Notes under the pieces: model-generated
Databases searched by the model: none
What the model was told of the DNA's origin: nothing
What the model saw: the letters and a program-made list of their open reading frames with translations, nothing else
Assembly: GCF_030717945.1 (NCBI RefSeq)
Contig: NZ_JAVAIM010000001.1
Location: 1 to 61,120, forward strand
Length of the DNA stretch: 61,120 nt
Direction of reading: 5' to 3'
DNA from: Qipengyuania profundimaris
GTDB taxonomy: Bacteria > Pseudomonadota > Alphaproteobacteria > Sphingomonadales > Sphingomonadaceae
In this document: positions 18,318 to 27,764 of the stretch, one piece after another
How the letters are laid out: each line of letters begins with the position of its first letter
Numbering within the stretch: position 1 is the first letter of the stretch
Program-made: the position numbers and the translations under genes

Positions 18318-18512
18318 TTAGCCACCGTCTGCGGGCAATTCTTCGCCGGTGGTGATGATCGTCGCGGTGTCGTTCATTGCACCGGCGATTGCACCGGACA
18401 AAGCGGCCGCAGCGCCGACGATGGCCAGGCCAACGACGACGAGGATCAGTGCGTATTCGGCAGCCGAAGCGCCGGATTCGTCAGCAGCGAAAGTCTTCAG
18501 GAAATTGGTCAT
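18318..18512 (-). CDS. flp: Flp/Fap-type major pilin
   Basis: The 64-residue prepilin has a short leader ending in Gly14. The Flp motif follows (ASAAEYALILVVVGLAIV, Glu at +5 and Tyr at +6 of the mature protein), then an Ala/Gly-rich hydrophobic helix and a short polar tail. CpaA would cut after Gly14, and the mature pilin would be polymerised by CpaF/TadB/TadC. It is the first gene of the Tad operon and has a weak AGGG ribosome site. Size and motif are typical. Confidence 0.95.
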   Translation of the reverse strand: MTNFLKTFAADESGASAAEYALILVVVGLAIVGAAAALSGAIAGAMNDTATIITTGEELPADGG

Positions 18513-18951
18513 GATGTTTCTACCCTAGTCCAAGCGGGGATCGTCCCCCCTTCATTCACATGAGGGCTCCGGCCTCTATTTCCGGCTTGCCCTGTCCGTG
18601 CGGGTAAATGCTCTGGAACCGGCGCGACCTTGGTTTATGTTTTTCCGACGGTTACGCCGGATCAGACGCCTGCTCCCTCACGGAACGCCCTAAGAATCCA
18701 TCTTATGGCAACCTTAGTCAAGAATTTGGCAACCAGTAAAATTTCCGATGATATTTCAGAATGATGACGCCGATAAACGTTAAAAACGACGGTTAATGGC
18801 GCAGGATTTGTATATTTCCGCCACCATGAGCGAATCGAAAATTCCTCCCTGATTCGCAATTTGTTAACTAAATTCCCGCAGATTTCCGGCGGTTTCGCTG
18901 AAAAGTTGCAGCCTGCGAAACCCGATCGAAGTTTCGGCGTTGGATTTGAAC
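18513..18951. promoter_or_regulatory. Divergent intergenic region upstream of the pilin
   Basis: About 440 AT-rich bases separate flp (leftward) from the DUF2569-like gene (rightward). No protein gene is convincing here. A TTAA-N9-TTAA pair lies at 18780-18796. The region must hold the promoter of the Tad operon, but I cannot place -35 and -10 boxes with confidence. Confidence 0.4.
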
Positions 18952-19767
18952 ATGGTTCCAGAACGACACAGAAAAGCATTAATTGCAGCGTTTTCATGCT
19001 TTGCGGACATGCTGGAAGCGAAATCCCGCGCCATCGTCGCAAACCTGCGCCCCTTCGTGGATCGCGCGATTCCCTGGTGGATCGTCGGCTGGCTCGCGCT
19101 CGCCAGCCTGCGCATCGCGTTCAGCCCCTCGCCCGTCACCGGTATCGTCGACTTCGCCAGCATCTTCCTGCCCTATGCCCTTATCGCGCTCGCCCCGCCG
19201 ATGGCCTTCCGCCTCGCCGAAGCCGCCTTTCCGGAAAACGAAACCAAGTGGGACGACCGGGTCAGCCTGGCCTTTGTCGGCCGCTGGACGAAGGTCGATC
19301 GCGAAGCTGCCCGCGGCCACCGCATGTTCGGGCCGGTGGGCTTCATGGCATCGCTGCTCGTCGGCATGCTGCTCAACGTCGTGATCCGCAGCGGCGAGTT
19401 CCTGCTTGCGGTCCCGGCGATTACCGCCGCAGGTCCCGACTGGGCTCGCGCCATCTTTCTCGCCATGGCCTTCGAAGCCATCGCGATGAACTTCCTCTAT
19501 GTCGTCTGCTTCGTGATGGCGCTGCGCACGATCCCGCTGTTCCCGCGCATGCTGGCCCTCACCTGGGCCTTCGACATCGGCCTGCAGCTGACGACCGCGA
19601 GCGTCGTGAAAGCGCAGGCCGGCCTGCCACCGGAAGTCGCCACCTCGCTCGCAGGATTGCTGGAAGGCAATATCACCAAGGTGCTTATCAGCATCATGAT
19701 CTGGCTGCCCTATCTGCTGCTGTCGGACCGGGTGAACGTGACCTACCGCAGCCGCCTGCCCGGCTGA
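18952..19767 (+). CDS. DUF2569-like integral membrane protein
   Basis: This protein of about 271 residues has five or six membrane segments (first around WWIVGWLALASLRIAF, last around VLISIMIWLPYLLLSDRV). The C-terminal pattern W-x-x-YLLLSxRVNVTY resembles DUF2569 membrane proteins, whose function is unknown. The ATG at 18952 is used; a TTG at 18940 in the same frame would add four residues, and neither has a strong ribosome site. It is transcribed away from the pilin operon. The function is not known. Confidence 0.7.
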   Translation: MVPERHRKALIAAFSCFADMLEAKSRAIVANLRPFVDRAIPWWIVGWLALASLRIAFSPSPVTGIVDFASIFLPYALIALAPPMAFRLAEAAFPENETKWDDRVSLAFVGRWTKVDREAARGHRMFGPVGFMASLLVGMLLNVVIRSGEFLLAVPAITAAGPDWARAIFLAMAFEAIAMNFLYVVCFVMALRTIPLFPRMLALTWAFDIGLQLTTASVVKAQAGLPPEVATSLAGLLEGNITKVLISIMIWLPYLLLSDRVNVTYRSRLPG

Positions 19768-19842
19768 GCCAAGCCCCTTCCCGATTCGCCTGCCGCGCGA
19801 ATCGGTGATACAGCGGCCCCTCATTTCGGTGGGGCACGGGGA

Positions 19843-20490
19843 ATGGACAGGGTTCGAAACAGGGGAGTGAAGCACCCTTTGGCGGTTGCCTTGGCCGCTA
19901 CGGCGGCCATCGTCGGCGTCTGGATCGCGATCGACCGGGCGATCTCGACCGGCCCCGTCATGCGGGTAGCCATACCCCACTTCACCCGAATAGAACTGCC
20001 AGAGACGACGCCAGCCCGCCCGGTCGATGAAGAAGCCCTGGCCAGTCTGGACGCAGGCGATGCCGCGGACGCCGTGGTCGCCCTGCTGCAGAACCCAGAT
20101 GCAGCGCCGGACATGGCCGCCGCTTCCGAAGGCAACCGGATGGCAGCCGGTCCGACAAGGACCGCAGAAGGCCTGATTCCGCTGAGTTTCGATCTGGTCC
20201 GGCCGGGCTCCTCCGGCGAAAGCGTCAGCGCCGATGCCGTCATCGTGCGCAAGCCGCTCAGGATCGGCGCGCGCGAGATCGGCAGCCTGCCCGTCCATAT
20301 CGATGGCGATTCGCGCCTGCTGGTCGATGCCACGGAACTGGTTCGCATGCTGGAACGCGCCGGCCGGCCGCGCACGGTGCGGAAACCGCGCAGGGCGGAC
20401 AATCTGCTCACTTTCACCGAGCTGCGAAACGACGGTGTCGACCTGCGCTACGACCCGAACAGCGACAGTCTCGTGATGACCGCCGGGTGA
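19843..20490 (+). CDS. Hypothetical membrane-anchored protein
   Basis: The 215-residue protein has one N-terminal membrane helix (LAVALAATAAIVGVWIAI) and an otherwise soluble, probably periplasmic body. The C-terminal part (SRLLVDATELVRMLERAGR, then DLRYDPNSDSLVMT) has the look of a small alpha/beta domain, but I do not recognise the family. Codon use matches its neighbours. It stands alone, ending 16 bases before the convergent M23 gene. Confidence 0.6.
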   Translation: MDRVRNRGVKHPLAVALAATAAIVGVWIAIDRAISTGPVMRVAIPHFTRIELPETTPARPVDEEALASLDAGDAADAVVALLQNPDAAPDMAAASEGNRMAAGPTRTAEGLIPLSFDLVRPGSSGESVSADAVIVRKPLRIGAREIGSLPVHIDGDSRLLVDATELVRMLERAGRPRTVRKPRRADNLLTFTELRNDGVDLRYDPNSDSLVMTAG

Positions 20491-20506
20491 TCCGGACGAC
20501 CGGCGC

Positions 20507-21139
20507 TTATCTCAGGGAAGCAGGATCGACGGGACGACCGTCCACCCGCGTTTCGTAATGGAGATGGGGCCCGGTCGAGCGCCCGGTGGAGCCGACATAA
20601 CCAATCGTCTGCCCTGCCTGGACGCGATCGCCTGCCCTCACCGCAACGGCGGACAGGTGGGCATAGCGGGTTTCGACCGTCCCACCGTGTGAAAGCCTGA
20701 CGAGGATGCCGTAACCCCCACGCCATCCTGCGGAAAGTACCACCCCGCTCGATGTCGCGGCCACCGGCGTGCCCGTGGCCGCGGCAAGGTCTATCCCGCC
20801 ATGAAAGCGTCTGCCGCCAAGCACGGGATGGCCGCGCATGCCGAAGCCGCTGGTCAGCCGTGCCGCCGCGAGCGGCCGTCCCGACGGCATGGCACCCGCT
20901 TCGAATTCCGGCCCCCCGATGGCCGACGACTCGGGCTCGATATCCGCACCCATGAGATCGACGGCGCGACCGAAACGGACAGCGGGGCGCGGGGGCGGCT
21001 GCAAGGGTTGCTGCTGGACCTGCGGAGCCCCGCTTGCCGCCCCTGCCTCCTCGCCCTCCTCCGCAAGGGCAGCGGGTGCGGACAGACCGTAGGTGATCGC
21101 AAGGCCGATCAGCCCGAAGGCGATATTTGCATTCCCCAT
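20507..21139 (-). CDS. M23 family peptidoglycan metallopeptidase
   Basis: The 210-residue protein has a signal peptide (ending in the APAALA region), a Pro/Gln-rich spacer and a LytM/M23 domain over residues about 95-208. The zinc ligands are visible: H and D in HGGIDLAAATGTPV and the HLH of GPHLHYE. Such enzymes cut peptide cross-links in the periplasm or activate amidases. The start at 21139 is chosen for its GGGGGAAG ribosome site and because it begins the signal peptide. It lies just downstream of the PilZ-HTH regulator on the same strand. Confidence 0.88.
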   Translation of the reverse strand: MGNANIAFGLIGLAITYGLSAPAALAEEGEEAGAASGAPQVQQQPLQPPPRPAVRFGRAVDLMGADIEPESSAIGGPEFEAGAMPSGRPLAAARLTSGFGMRGHPVLGGRRFHGGIDLAAATGTPVAATSSGVVLSAGWRGGYGILVRLSHGGTVETRYAHLSAVAVRAGDRVQAGQTIGYVGSTGRSTGPHLHYETRVDGRPVDPASLR

Positions 21140-21230
21140 GACAGCTTCCCCCTCCGGATGCAGGGCCAAGCCAATATCATGGAAACTGCGGTTTCGCGAA
21201 TCGCAACCGGCAGGCTGTCTTGTTTCGGGA

Positions 21231-22001
21231 TCAGTCCCAGTCGATATCGATGGAAACCTGCGACTCTTCGGTTCCCGCGAGCCGTGCGATTTTGGCGCGG
21301 CTCTGCGAGATGACTTTCGCCAGCGTCTCGGTCGGGTCGTTCGTCGAAGGATTGCCGGGGTTTTGCGGCGAATGGCCGCCCTGCGGAGCGTCCAGAGCAA
21401 CCGGTTGGCCATAAAGCAGTTCGGTCGGCGTCACTTCGAGCGCTGCGGCGAGCCGCTGCAGAGCGGCTTCACGCGGCCGGACCTTGTCGGTTTCCCACTT
21501 CCAAAGGGTCGGTTTCGTTACGCCTGCCTGACGGGCCAGTTCGACCATGGAGAATTTCGACCGCGTCCGCAGCAGCTTCAGTCTCTCACCTAGGGTAGGT
21601 TCCTCCTGGCGGGGCGGCAACCGGCGGGGGCCTTCGGGCATCGAATAGGCGAGGCAGGCTGCTACCTCCGCGCTGTCGAGAGGCTCGGCAAAACGGCATC
21701 CGTAGAGATTTTCGGAATGCCACACGATCGTCGCCATCCTCTCCCCGATATCGGGCAGGACCACGGTGATGGGTTCGTCGAGGGCGAGCGTGCCGGACGT
21801 CCCGAGCAGAATTCCGGTTTCGGAGATATTGAACACGTCGACATCGCAACCGGCCTCGGCCTGCGAAATGGCGGTGGCAAGATACAGGCGACGGCGCGGC
21901 GCGGCGCGAGACTGGCCTGTCTCTGCCGAAACTTCTGACTTGTCTTCCAAACGCCCGAGCATGAGCAAACCGCCTTTCCCGTTCGGGAAGGAGTGAAACA
22001 T
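21231..22001 (-). CDS. PilZ domain-helix-turn-helix fusion regulator
   Basis: The 256-residue protein joins two domains. Residues about 35-110 look like PilZ, with a basic RRR cluster (36-38) and the N-x-S-x-x-G motif (NISETG, 58-63) expected to bind cyclic di-GMP. Residues about 138-196 are an Xre-type HTH (LVELARQAGVTKPTLWKWE pattern). The tail is Asn/Pro-rich and ends acidic. The simplest reading is a transcription factor controlled by c-di-GMP. A GAGG ribosome site favours the ATG at 22001; an ATG at 21962 is possible. Target genes are unknown. Confidence 0.85.
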   Translation of the reverse strand: MFHSFPNGKGGLLMLGRLEDKSEVSAETGQSRAAPRRRLYLATAISQAEAGCDVDVFNISETGILLGTSGTLALDEPITVVLPDIGERMATIVWHSENLYGCRFAEPLDSAEVAACLAYSMPEGPRRLPPRQEEPTLGERLKLLRTRSKFSMVELARQAGVTKPTLWKWETDKVRPREAALQRLAAALEVTPTELLYGQPVALDAPQGGHSPQNPGNPSTNDPTETLAKVISQSRAKIARLAGTEESQVSIDIDWD

Positions 22002-22252
22002 TGCGACCTCTTTTCTCGTCCGGGTTAACCCGGCATCGTTAATTTTTGGTTTTTTGCGACTCCCGTCGTTGCATGGACAGGTAGACCTTAACCGGCGGTG
22101 GTTAAAGCGAAATCACGGGGAAACCACCCGACTAGGACACTTGAGCTAACGCCTGAACCTGTGTCCGGCCCGCCTCTTCCGACTGAGAAAATGCCTGTTC
22201 CTGCGCGCCACGCTTTCGCAGAGGAAAGACTGCGCCTATCCGGGCCGGCTGC
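22002..22252. promoter_or_regulatory. Divergent region between the PilZ-HTH gene and the MATE gene
   Basis: The 251-base region holds four TTAA elements in two pairs, each spaced TTAA-N10-TTAA (22025/22039 and 22088/22102), the pairs 63 bases apart. GGGTTAACCC at 22023-22032 is a perfect palindrome. These could be operator sites for one of the divergent genes. No small gene was recognised. Confidence 0.35.
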
Positions 22253-23698
22253 ATGGCCTACGACCTGCCCCCAGAGCCCCTGCCGTCCGATCCGGATACC
22301 GGCAGCGACGGCTGGCGCGACGAGATCCGTGCAACCTTCCGGCTGAGCTGGCCGCTGGCGGCTGCCAATCTGCTCCAGATGCTCACCTATGCCATCGACG
22401 TGATCTTCATTGCGCGGCTGGGAGAGGAACAGTTGGCGGCTTCGGCGCTGGCAATCGCGTTGTTCGGGTTGGTCATGTGGGCGCTGTCCGGCCTTACCGG
22501 AGCGGTCGCACCCGTCGCGGCGGCGGAACTCGGCGAGCGTGCCCCGGCATTGCGGCCCGTCCGGCGGACGGTGCGCATGGCCCTGTGGCTGGCCGTTTTC
22601 TCGGGCCTCGGCGGCGTCGCGCTATGCCTGCTGCTCGGCCCGTTGATGCGGGTCACGGGTCAGGAGCCGCGCATCATCGCGCTGGCGCTGGAATACAACA
22701 CCATCCTCGTCATCTCGATGGTGCCGTTCCTGATCAACAACGTGTTGCGCAGCTTCGTCTCGACGCTCGACCGGCCGATCTTCGCGACGGCGATCACGGC
22801 GGGCGGCATCTTCGTCAACGCGCTGGCGAATTACGCCTTCATCTTCGGTAATCTGGGCGCGCCCGAGCTGGGCCTGCGCGGCGCGGCGGTGGCGACGATC
22901 ATCACCACGCTGGTGACGCTGCTGGCCTATGTGATCGCGATCCGCCTCGACCCGCGACTGCATCGCTATCGCATCTTCGGGCGCTGGTGGTCGCCGGACT
23001 GGCCGCGCTTCATGCAGATCGTGCGGGTGGGCACACCGATTGCGCTTACGATCACGGCGGAGGCTGGGATTTTCGGCGCGGCCGCCTTCCTGATGGGAAA
23101 TATCGGCGCGACCCAACTGGCCGCGCACACGGTCGCGCTGCAGATTGCGGCGCTCGCCTTCCAGGTGCCGTTCGGCGTGGGCCAAGCCGCGACCATCCGC
23201 GTCGGCTACTTCTATGGCGCGCGCGACACCGACGGCATGAAGCGCGCCGGGTGGAGCGCGATCGCGATCGGTACCGGCTTCATGCTGCTGACGGCGATTG
23301 CCATGGTCGCGATCCCCAAGCCGCTGTTGGCGATCTATATCGACCCGTGGGACCCGGCCAATGCGGAGCTGGTGGGCTTCGCGCTCACCTACATCGTGGT
23401 CGCCGCGGCCTTCCAGCTGTTCGATGGGATGCAGGCAGTCGCTGCCGGTGCCCTGCGCGGGCTACAGGACACGCGCATCCCGATGTGGATTGCCGCCTTT
23501 GCTTATTGGGTACCGGGCATCGGCACAGCGCTGGTGCTCGGTTTCGCCACACCGCTCGAAGGCGTGGGCATATGGATCGGGCTTGCGACGGGCCTCACGG
23601 TCGCCGCGCTGCTGCTCGGCTTGCGCTGGCACCGGCGCGATGCGCTGGGCCTTACGGTCAGGCCAGCAGGCGCGCCCTCTATGCCGCCCGCTGCGTGA
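22253..23698 (+). CDS. MATE family multidrug/toxin exporter
   Basis: The 481-residue protein has twelve predicted membrane helices in two homologous halves, starting with FRLSWPLAAANLLQMLTYAIDVIFIARLG, which is the MATE family opening. MATE proteins export cationic compounds in exchange for Na+ or H+. The substrate cannot be told from the sequence. Its last 20 bases overlap the 3' end of the convergent MscS gene. Confidence 0.9.
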   Translation: MAYDLPPEPLPSDPDTGSDGWRDEIRATFRLSWPLAAANLLQMLTYAIDVIFIARLGEEQLAASALAIALFGLVMWALSGLTGAVAPVAAAELGERAPALRPVRRTVRMALWLAVFSGLGGVALCLLLGPLMRVTGQEPRIIALALEYNTILVISMVPFLINNVLRSFVSTLDRPIFATAITAGGIFVNALANYAFIFGNLGAPELGLRGAAVATIITTLVTLLAYVIAIRLDPRLHRYRIFGRWWSPDWPRFMQIVRVGTPIALTITAEAGIFGAAAFLMGNIGATQLAAHTVALQIAALAFQVPFGVGQAATIRVGYFYGARDTDGMKRAGWSAIAIGTGFMLLTAIAMVAIPKPLLAIYIDPWDPANAELVGFALTYIVVAAAFQLFDGMQAVAAGALRGLQDTRIPMWIAAFAYWVPGIGTALVLGFATPLEGVGIWIGLATGLTVAALLLGLRWHRRDALGLTVRPAGAPSMPPAA

Positions 23699-24530
23699 TC
23701 TCGCGCTGCGGGAACGGGATCGAAATACCGACATCGTCGAAACGCGCCTTGGCGGCTTCTGTGAGATCCCAACCCAACTTCAGATAATCGCCTGTGGCGC
23801 ACCAGACGCGCATTCCGATACCGACGGAACTGTCATCGAGCGACGCGACGAAGGTGACAGGTGCCGGATCGTCGATAATGCGCTCGTCCGCTGCGGCCAG
23901 CGCCAGCAGTTCGGTACGCGCCTGCTCCATACTGTCGTCGTAGCCGATCCCCACCACCAGCTCGAACCGGCGGATCGGATGACGATTGAAATTGACGATG
24001 GCCTGGTTCCATAGCTCGGAATTCGGGACCATCACGAACAAGCCGTCGAACTGCTTCAGCTCCGTGGTGAACAGGCCGATCTGCATGACGGTGCCGGTGA
24101 CCGAACCCGCGGAAATCCCCTCGCCCACCTTGAAGGGCTTCTGCACCAGGATCATCACGCCCGATGCGACATTGCTGAGCGTGCCCTGCAGGGCGAGGCC
24201 GATGGCCAGCGCCATGCCACCCAGCGCGGCGAGGATGCTGGTGGTCTCGACGCCGAACTGGCCGAGGACGGTGATGAGGACCAGCGCCCACAGCGCGTAT
24301 TTGACGAGGTTCGACAGGAAGTTCGCCACCGTCGGTTCGAAGCGCGGCGATTTCGTGAGGGCCCTTTCGACCCAGCCCGACACAAGCTTGGCAATGATCA
24401 GGCCGATGACGAGCACGGCGAAGGCCCCGGCGATGTCCATCATGTTCAGCCGCAGCCACAACAGGATCTGCTCGGGTACGGTCAGGGCGGATACGGTCTG
24501 GTCGGTCGTCATCGAAATCGGTCTCGCCAT
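23679..24530 (-). CDS. Small-conductance mechanosensitive channel (MscS family)
   Basis: The 283-residue protein has three N-terminal membrane helices. The pore-lining TM3 with its Gly/Ala pattern (AALGGMALAIGLALQGTLSNVASGVM) is followed by the MscS beta and alpha/beta domains, so it is the compact MscS form. It would open under membrane tension to release solutes. The start could be the ATG at 24530 or at 24512; neither has a clear ribosome site. It is the first of three MscS-type genes in the window. Confidence 0.9.
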   Translation of the reverse strand: MARPISMTTDQTVSALTVPEQILLWLRLNMMDIAGAFAVLVIGLIIAKLVSGWVERALTKSPRFEPTVANFLSNLVKYALWALVLITVLGQFGVETTSILAALGGMALAIGLALQGTLSNVASGVMILVQKPFKVGEGISAGSVTGTVMQIGLFTTELKQFDGLFVMVPNSELWNQAIVNFNRHPIRRFELVVGIGYDDSMEQARTELLALAAADERIIDDPAPVTFVASLDDSSVGIGMRVWCATGDYLKLGWDLTEAAKARFDDVGISIPFPQREITQRAA

Positions 24531-24633
24531 CTAAGAACGTCGGATTTGCGCGGCCATTAGGGAACCCGAGACCGTTTGGCCACCCTCGGGCACGGCTCGT
24601 CCGGGCGAGCGGAAAATTTTGCATGAACCCCCG

Positions 24634-24731
24634 TTGACTCCCCGAAGGTGCAACCCCAAATGCGCCGAGCTGGCACTCTCGCCGAGTGAGTGCCAACACC
24701 TGTTTCACACTCTACAGAAGAGGTCACACAC
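24634..24731 (+). promoter_or_regulatory. groESL promoter/leader region
   Basis: A TTGACT at 24634-24639 fits a -35 box. The -10 about 17 bases later is poor (CAAATG), which is common in high-GC alphaproteobacteria. The transcript would begin just before or within the CIRCE operator, as at other HrcA-controlled groE promoters. Confidence 0.45.
24671..24695 (+). promoter_or_regulatory. CIRCE operator (HrcA binding site)
   Basis: The element is TGGCACTC, nine bases, GAGTGCCA. This perfect 8-9-8 inverted repeat matches the CIRCE consensus with one changed outer base pair. It lies 36 bases before the groES start. HrcA bound here represses groESL until heat or misfolded protein titrates GroEL. 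The hrcA gene is not in the window. Confidence 0.93.
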
Positions 24732-25019
24732 ATGGCATTTCGTCCGCTTCACGACCGCGTACTGGTCCGTCGCATCGAAGCCGATCAGAAGACCGCCGGC
24801 GGGATCATCATTCCCGACAGCGCCCAGGAAAAGCCGAGCGAAGGCGAAATCGTCGCCGTCGGCAACGGGGCCAAGGCGGATGACGGCAAGGTCACCCCGC
24901 TCGACGTCAGCGCCGGCGACCGCGTTCTGTTCGGCAAATGGTCGGGCACCGAAGTCAAGATCGACGGCGAAGACCTGCTGATCATGAAGGAAAGCGACAT
25001 CATGGGGATCATCGGCTGA
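24732..25019 (+). CDS. groES: Co-chaperonin GroES
   Basis: The 95-residue protein begins [20 protein letters not shown] and has the mobile loop ([19 protein letters not shown]) and the C-terminal [11 protein letters not shown] typical of GroES. It forms the heptameric lid of GroEL in the cytoplasm. The start follows a short GAGGTC ribosome site. It is cotranscribed with groEL, which begins 52 bases downstream, and is controlled by the CIRCE element upstream. Confidence 0.97.
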   Translation: MAFRPLHDRVLVRRIEADQKTAGGIIIPDSAQEKPSEGEIVAVGNGAKADDGKVTPLDVSAGDRVLFGKWSGTEVKIDGEDLLIMKESDIMGIIG

Positions 25020-25032
25020 TCGCCGACCCTGA

Positions 25033-26721
<1,689 letters not shown>

Positions 26722-26728
26722 GCCTGTC

Positions 26729-26751
26729 CCGAGCCCTGCCGAAGGGCTCGG
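26729..26751. repeat. Short intergenic palindrome after groEL
   Basis: CCGAGCCCT and AGGGCTCGG form a perfect 9-bp stem with loop GCCGA, 7 bases after the groEL stop. There is no U run after it, and the real terminator lies 30 bases further on. It looks like one of the small dispersed palindromes common between genes in sphingomonads. Confidence 0.5.
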
Positions 26752-26781
26752 CTACCCGGCCTACCGGCTAGAAACAGAAGG

Positions 26782-26809
26782 GCCCGGCGGAGCAATCCGC
26801 CGGGCTTTT
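26782..26809 (+). terminator. Rho-independent terminator of groESL
   Basis: The stem GCCCGGCGGA / TCCGCCGGGC (10 bp) has loop GCAA and is followed directly by TTTT. It is a strong, well-placed terminator 60 bases after groEL. Confidence 0.93.
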
Positions 26810-26929
26810 CTATGCATAATGATCGCCTGCCAGTGGCTAGGTAATTTAACGGATGCCCTTCGAACCTTCGACTTCATTGCTCATGGTTAAACCGAACCTC
26901 GGGACGACGCAGTCCGGAGGGTATCGACG

Positions 26930-27372
26930 ATGAGACATGTATTGATTTTTGGAATGGCCGTTGTGGGCTTCGGCCTGTTTGCCATTCCAGCGAACGCTGC
27001 CACGGTAGGACCATCCTCAACCAATGCGTGCTGACGCCGGTTGGCGGGGCAATGGTCGCCGACAGTACAGGGACCGTGATGACGACTGAATCCGGTGTCG
27101 GCGCAGCGCCCGCCACTCTGGCGGTCGTAGCCACCGGCTCGGTGCCGACATTGACCTTCGGCGCCCCCACCCTGTCCGGGCCAGCGACCGGCTCCACCAC
27201 CCAGATACGCTACACCGGATCGGGTGCCAGCCAACCGTTTACCGCGACCAGCTCGACCGCTTCTGCCGCGCGGCTCGATACATTCACGGTGCATGCCAAG
27301 GTCGATAACGCGGCAGGCTTCCCTTCAGGTGTCTATACGGTGAGCACGATCGTCACCTGCGGTCAGCCATGA
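26930..27372 (+). pseudogene. Exported protein gene with an apparent frameshift
   Basis: An ATG at 26930 with a good GGAGGG ribosome site opens a clean signal peptide (MRHVLIFGMAVVGFGLFAIP, then ANAA), but that frame stops at 27032-27034. A second frame carries a 114-residue secreted-type domain that ends in TVSTIVTCGQP at 27372; it can be read from about 27013 (ILNQCVLTPV) or from a GTG at 27028. The simplest reading is one gene of about 147 residues with a one-base loss or two-base gain near 27008-27013. It may be a real mutation or a sequence error. The domain is Ser/Thr-rich beta-type, like small pilin or spore-coat-like subunits, but the family is not certain. Confidence 0.65.
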
Positions 27373-27764
27373 TCAAGGCGTACGCATTTTGGGCATGCGC
27401 GCTTGCGGCCACCGCCGGACCGGCGCTTGCCGTGGGTATGGGACCGCTCGAGAAGAGCGGCATTACCGATGGGCCCAAGAAGGGGTTCTATCTCACCGTG
27501 CTCAATCCTTACGACAAGCCTGAGACTTTCCGGACTTTTCCGGCGGTTCTCGGCGGGGAAGATGCACCGCAAGCCGTGACCGTACGCCCGGAACGCTTCG
27601 TCCTGGCTGCCGGCCGGCAACGCCGCGTTCTCGTGGTCGTCGACGAACTGACGCCGGGCGAAACGCGCGAGTTTCGCGTGTGTACGGAGAAAGATAAGGA
27701 AGAGGGGGTGATCCATGCGCGCGTATGTTCTAAGCTCAGCGCTCGTCGTATCGCTGCTCGCTAG
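27369..27764 (+). CDS. Exported protein resembling the first domain of a pilus chaperone
   Basis: The 131-residue protein has a signal peptide (CALAATAGPALA) and a beta-rich body with the pattern FYLTVLNPYDKPETFRTFPAV ... VRPERFVLAAGRQRRVLVVV. This recalls the N-terminal immunoglobulin-like domain of PapD-type chaperones, including the proline-basic G1-like strand. The second chaperone domain is missing. It overlaps the preceding gene by four bases and the next by fifty. No usher gene is present nearby. The resemblance is inferred from pattern only. Confidence 0.6.
   Translation: MIKAYAFWACALAATAGPALAVGMGPLEKSGITDGPKKGFYLTVLNPYDKPETFRTFPAVLGGEDAPQAVTVRPERFVLAAGRQRRVLVVVDELTPGETREFRVCTEKDKEEGVIHARVCSKLSARRIAAR

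Noticed and set aside
18780..18796. TTAA-N9-TTAA upstream of flp as a CtrA box.
   Set aside because: CtrA sites need seven bases between half-sites; the spacing is nine and it lies about 270 bases from the pilin start.
18662..19042. A minus-strand open frame upstream of the pilin.
   Set aside because: It overlaps the 5' end of the DUF2569-like gene, has poor codon use and an unlikely composition.
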